This document shows positions 61,208-64,000 of a DNA stretch of 64,000 nt, piece after piece. Origin of the DNA: an uncultured bacterium. GTDB taxonomy: Bacteria; Bacillota_I; Bacilli_A; RFN20; CAG-826. A program made the position numbers and the translations under genes. The stretch lies in contig CASFTG010000001.1 in NCBI GenBank assembly GCA_949297805.1, forward strand, positions 496,001 through 560,000, given 5' to 3'. Under the pieces are notes generated by a model. That model saw only the letters and a program-made list of their open reading frames with translations. It was not told the DNA's origin and searched no databases. Position 1 is the stretch's first letter, and every line of letters starts with the position of its first letter.

Positions 61208-63211
61208 TTACTTGGTGAGGTCGAGGATCTCCTTGGTGAAATCGTTCGCGGTCATCAGTTTGCCCCAAAGTTCCTCGGGGATGTCGACTTTGAACTCTTT
61301 GTTCAAGGTTTGGGCCATATCGATGTAACTCATCGAGTCCCCGCCGAGGTCGGCGCCCCAATCGGCGTCGGGCTCGATCTTGAATTCGGGGAGGGCGAGG
61401 ATCTTGGCGAACACTTTGATGACGTGATGGAGGACCTCGTCGACCTTGGCTTGGTCATAACCTTCGAAGCTGACGGTCTTTTTCTTCGGGGCATCGAAGG
61501 CGATGAAGTCCTTCGACCCTTTCTCGATGGCGTCTTTGATGACGAACCGCTTGACCTTCATCGAACCCGATAACGGAAGCGGGCGCTTATTGACCAAGAT
61601 GGCTTGGACCTTCTTCTCGGTCTGGAGGGTCGAGTTGATGGCTTTGATGTCCTCGTGGATCTTCTCTAAGGCCTCATCGGTGACCGAGTTATCGACCTCG
61701 CAGACGAGGGTGATTTTCTCTTCCTTCTCGCCCGGGAACTTGACCCCTAAGCAAACGACGTTATTTAGATTCTTGACGTCTTTGAAGTAGGACTCGATCT
61801 CGTCGGGATAGACGTTCTCGCCATTGCCCAAGATGATGGTGTCCTTAATCCGGCCCCGGAGGTAGACCCGGCCATCCTCATCCATGTAGGCGATGTCGCC
61901 CGAGGGGAAGAAACCATCGGGCCAATCGACGTATTTCATGACGCCGCCGATAATCTCGCGGCCATGGACGATGTTCGATTTGATCTGAAGTTCGCCCGGG
62001 ACATTGGGCTTGCAAACCTCACCATGGCTATCGACGACTCGGTAGTTGACCCCGTCGAAGGCTTGGCCAATCGAGCCGCGGAGGCGGGTATCGACGTCGG
62101 GCGAGCGCTCGACCGAGGTGATACCGACTTCGGTCATCCCGTAGCCGTTATAAAGGGGATAGCCGATGCCGTTGATGACGTTTTGGGTCTTCGGCGAGAG
62201 GAAGCCGCCGCCGGAGATGCAGTACTCGACCTTCTTGCCGAGGACTTTCTTCTGGAACAGCCCTTTGATTGACTTCGAGCCGCCAAGACCGGCCTCTTTC
62301 TTCGAGATCTTGCCGGTGTTATAGGCGATCATCCGGGAGAAGACGTCGGCCATGCCGGGCTTCATCGAGACGATGGTCCGGTTGACGGTCTGGGCGATCT
62401 TGTCCCAAAGAAGAGGCACCGAGAAGATATGGGTGCATTTGGCTTTCTTGATGGCGTAGAGCAAATCGGGGGTCGCTTGGGAAGCGGGGTAGACGACGGA
62501 CTTGCCATAGTAGGTGAACCAGAGGAGGACGGCGATGAAGCCGAAGACGTGGTGGAACGGGAGCATGGCGAAGTTCCGGATGGCCCCGGGATGGATAAGA
62601 GTCAAAGAGGTCTCCGGGATGTTTCGGGCGGCGAGGATTTGATAGACCATGTTCTTGCCGGCATAGACCATCATCTTCGCATCGCCGGTGGTGCCGGAGG
62701 AGCAGAAGATGAGGTGGTTGGCCCAGTCGGGGCGGAATTGGTAATCGACCTCTTCCTTGGCGATGTCATTAAGCCGGAAGCTCGGGACGATGAATTTCTC
62801 CTCGTCATTGGCGATGATGGCCTTGGCCTTGGCTTGGCGGAGGAGGTTATCGGCGTTTTCTTTTGGGAGTTTGGCGTCGATGAGCAACGGCGAATGGCCG
62901 CACATAAGCAAAGCCCAGAAGATGACCGGCCACTTGGGGGAGTTCTTGAGCTTAATCCCGACCACGGTCCCGGCCGGGATGCCGGAGAGGAGCTTACTTA
63001 GTTTCGAACTGGTCTTGAAGACGTCGTCTTTGAATTCGCTATAGGTCTGCTTGATCATCTTCCCCGACTCATCGAAGGAGATCGCGATGACGCTTTTGGG
63101 GTCGTTGGCGACGATGGCGTCATAGATGTCATGCATGGTCATGCGGGTATCCAGGAGTTTTGTCGAGATATCGACGAAGCGCTGGACTTCCGCTTGGGTG
63201 TATTTCTTCAT
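61208..63211 (-). CDS. AMP-forming acyl ligase fused to an acyl carrier domain
   Basis: A 667-residue two-part enzyme. Residues about 50-570 are an acyl-AMP ligase: the A3 loop F-C-S-S-G-T-T-G-D near 173, A5 G-Y-G-M-T-E near 358, A7 G-D-I-A-Y near 435 and R-G-R-I-K-D near 451. Residues about 590-667 form an acyl carrier domain with L-G-G-D-S, Ser626 being the phosphopantetheine site. The pair could load a fatty or hydroxy acid onto its own carrier, without CoA, for lipid or secondary-metabolite synthesis. No partner acyltransferase is nearby, and acpS at 39985 could prime it. An AAAGG site and TATTAT lie upstream. Confidence 0.82.
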   Translation of the reverse strand: MKKYTQAEVQRFVDISTKLLDTRMTMHDIYDAIVANDPKSVIAISFDESGKMIKQTYSEFKDDVFKTSSKLSKLLSGIPAGTVVGIKLKNSPKWPVIFWALLMCGHSPLLIDAKLPKENADNLLRQAKAKAIIANDEEKFIVPSFRLNDIAKEEVDYQFRPDWANHLIFCSSGTTGDAKMMVYAGKNMVYQILAARNIPETSLTLIHPGAIRNFAMLPFHHVFGFIAVLLWFTYYGKSVVYPASQATPDLLYAIKKAKCTHIFSVPLLWDKIAQTVNRTIVSMKPGMADVFSRMIAYNTGKISKKEAGLGGSKSIKGLFQKKVLGKKVEYCISGGGFLSPKTQNVINGIGYPLYNGYGMTEVGITSVERSPDVDTRLRGSIGQAFDGVNYRVVDSHGEVCKPNVPGELQIKSNIVHGREIIGGVMKYVDWPDGFFPSGDIAYMDEDGRVYLRGRIKDTIILGNGENVYPDEIESYFKDVKNLNNVVCLGVKFPGEKEEKITLVCEVDNSVTDEALEKIHEDIKAINSTLQTEKKVQAILVNKRPLPLSGSMKVKRFVIKDAIEKGSKDFIAFDAPKKKTVSFEGYDQAKVDEVLHHVIKVFAKILALPEFKIEPDADWGADLGGDSMSYIDMAQTLNKEFKVDIPEELWGKLMTANDFTKEILDLTK

Positions 63212-63292
63212 ATCTTACCTTTCTGCCCTAAAGGGCAACTGGCACATAATACAACCCATAACGCCGATAATGAAAGGGATTTTGACTTATGC

Positions 63293-63298
63293 TACAAT
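63293..63298 (+). promoter_or_regulatory. Extended -10 of fmt, leaderless
   Basis: TACAAT preceded by TGC, 9 nt before the ATG at 63308; no ribosome binding site. It lies in the divergent gap with the ligase gene. Confidence 0.5.
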
Positions 63299-63307
63299 TG
63301 CCAAGAC

Positions 63308-64000
63308 ATGGAAAAATTCACTGAAAAAACCCAATTCTCCATCCTTTACATGGGGACCCCCGATATCAGCGCTCGCCTGCTATCCAAACTGCTTAATAAC
63401 GGGTATAACGTCATCGGCGTCGTCTGCAATCCCGATAAGGAGACGGGCCGGAAACGGGTCTTGACCCCTTGCCCGGTCAAGCAAGTGGCCTTAGAGCATA
63501 ATATCCCGGTCTATAGTCCGGTTAAGATCCGGCTTGACCACGATTTCCTAAGCGATATCTCTGCCGATTTGATCCTTACTTTCTCCTATGGGCAGATTGT
63601 TCCGAAGGCGGTCCTCGATTTCCCGAAATACGGCTGTTTGAACCTCCATGGGTCTTTATTGCCGGCATATCGGGGGGCGGCCCCGATGCAACGGGCGCTG
63701 CTTAACGGGGATAAAGAGACCGGGGTCACCCTAATGGAGATGGTCGAGGCGATGGATGCCGGAAGGATGTATGCTAAGCAAATCATCCCGTTAACTCCAG
63801 AAGATAACTACACCTCTTTATGCGCGAAGATGGTCGAGGCGGCCTATCGGGTATTCGCCGAGAACATCCTCCCCTATATGAATGGCGAATTGCCCGGGGC
63901 TATGCAGGACGAAAGCCTCGTGACTATCGCTAAAAAAATCAAACCCGAGGAGGAGAAACTCGATCTTTCGGATACCAGGGAGCATCTATTCAATAAGATT
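63308..64000 (+). CDS. fmt: Methionyl-tRNA formyltransferase (3' part outside the window)
   Basis: The first 231 codons are seen. L-Y-M-G-T-P-D near residue 14 and L-N-L-H-G-S-L-L-P near 117 are the expected motifs; the second holds the catalytic His, preceded by the L-T-F-S-Y-G-Q-I strand near 95. The reading frame is open to the window's end. The enzyme formylates initiator Met-tRNA. Its ATG directly follows a -10, without ribosome binding site. Confidence 0.93.
   Translation, partial: MEKFTEKTQFSILYMGTPDISARLLSKLLNNGYNVIGVVCNPDKETGRKRVLTPCPVKQVALEHNIPVYSPVKIRLDHDFLSDISADLILTFSYGQIVPKAVLDFPKYGCLNLHGSLLPAYRGAAPMQRALLNGDKETGVTLMEMVEAMDAGRMYAKQIIPLTPEDNYTSLCAKMVEAAYRVFAENILPYMNGELPGAMQDESLVTIAKKIKPEEEKLDLSDTREHLFNKI

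Noticed and set aside
62429..63001. Plus-strand frame of 190 codons opposite the ligase
   Set aside because: Shadow of the ligase gene, with Gly/Asp/Glu-rich low-complexity content.

Overview
The window reads as a chromosome segment of a low-complexity Gram-positive bacterium of class Bacilli, most likely one of the uncultured gut lineages near Erysipelotrichales, RF39 or RFN20. This placement is an inference from three things: gene order matches Bacillus subtilis in three separate blocks, there are many lipoproteins with a Gram-positive lipobox and no outer-membrane genes, and the proteins are short and Lys/Asp-rich although the DNA is GC-rich. The standard genetic code fits throughout. No tRNA, rRNA, CRISPR array or intact insertion sequence was seen.

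Layout. 1-5600: a membrane glycolipid glycosyltransferase, a DegV fatty-acid-binding protein, a lipoprotein phosphoesterase, a membrane protein and a MATE exporter. 5700-7550: four tandem paralogous lipoproteins on the minus strand. 7650-15560: the rimP-nusA-ylxR-ylxQ-infB-rbfA-truB-ribF translation/transcription block, interrupted by a minus-strand TtcA-like gene. 15580-19570: typA, a small membrane protein and a DUF4143 ATPase. 19580-30035: rpsO and pnp, which are neighbours in B. subtilis, here split by about 7.8 kb of accessory DNA. That DNA holds a lipoprotein, two MacB-like fused ABC transporters, decayed genes and a lipoprotein with a broken duplicate. 30100-45300: a kinase, a methyltransferase-like gene, an anaerobic glycerol-3-phosphate dehydrogenase-like trio, a degenerate RNase J, FtsK, AcpS, a pullulanase, PlsC and an rRNA methyltransferase. 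45400-53150: nucleoside phosphorylase, dtd and mnmA, followed by an exported cluster (metallo-beta-lactamase-fold lipoprotein, zinc metalloprotease, large lipoprotein). 53200-57250: alaS under a T-box, then ruvX, a DUF1292 gene and greA. 57300-64000: comEA-comEC-holA, rpsT, an acyl-ligase fused to an acyl carrier domain, and fmt running off the end.

Three points deserve most attention. First, many genes appear leaderless: a -10 hexamer lies only 6-9 nt before the start codon. The clearest case is an almost perfectly symmetric palindromic promoter that starts truB and the TtcA-like gene in opposite directions. Second, alaS is preceded by a compact T-box whose anti-sequestrator competes with pairing of the Shine-Dalgarno, pointing to translational control with a very short Stem I. 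Third, insertions into the nusA-infB-rpsO-pnp order occur at gene junctions, and the one between rpsO and pnp is an accessory island carrying decaying duplicates. Several enzymes also have unusual architecture: TtcA with a C-terminal domain, RNase J lacking metal ligands, and an AMP-forming ligase fused to an acyl carrier domain. All functions are assigned by eye from motifs and neighbours; no database search was run.
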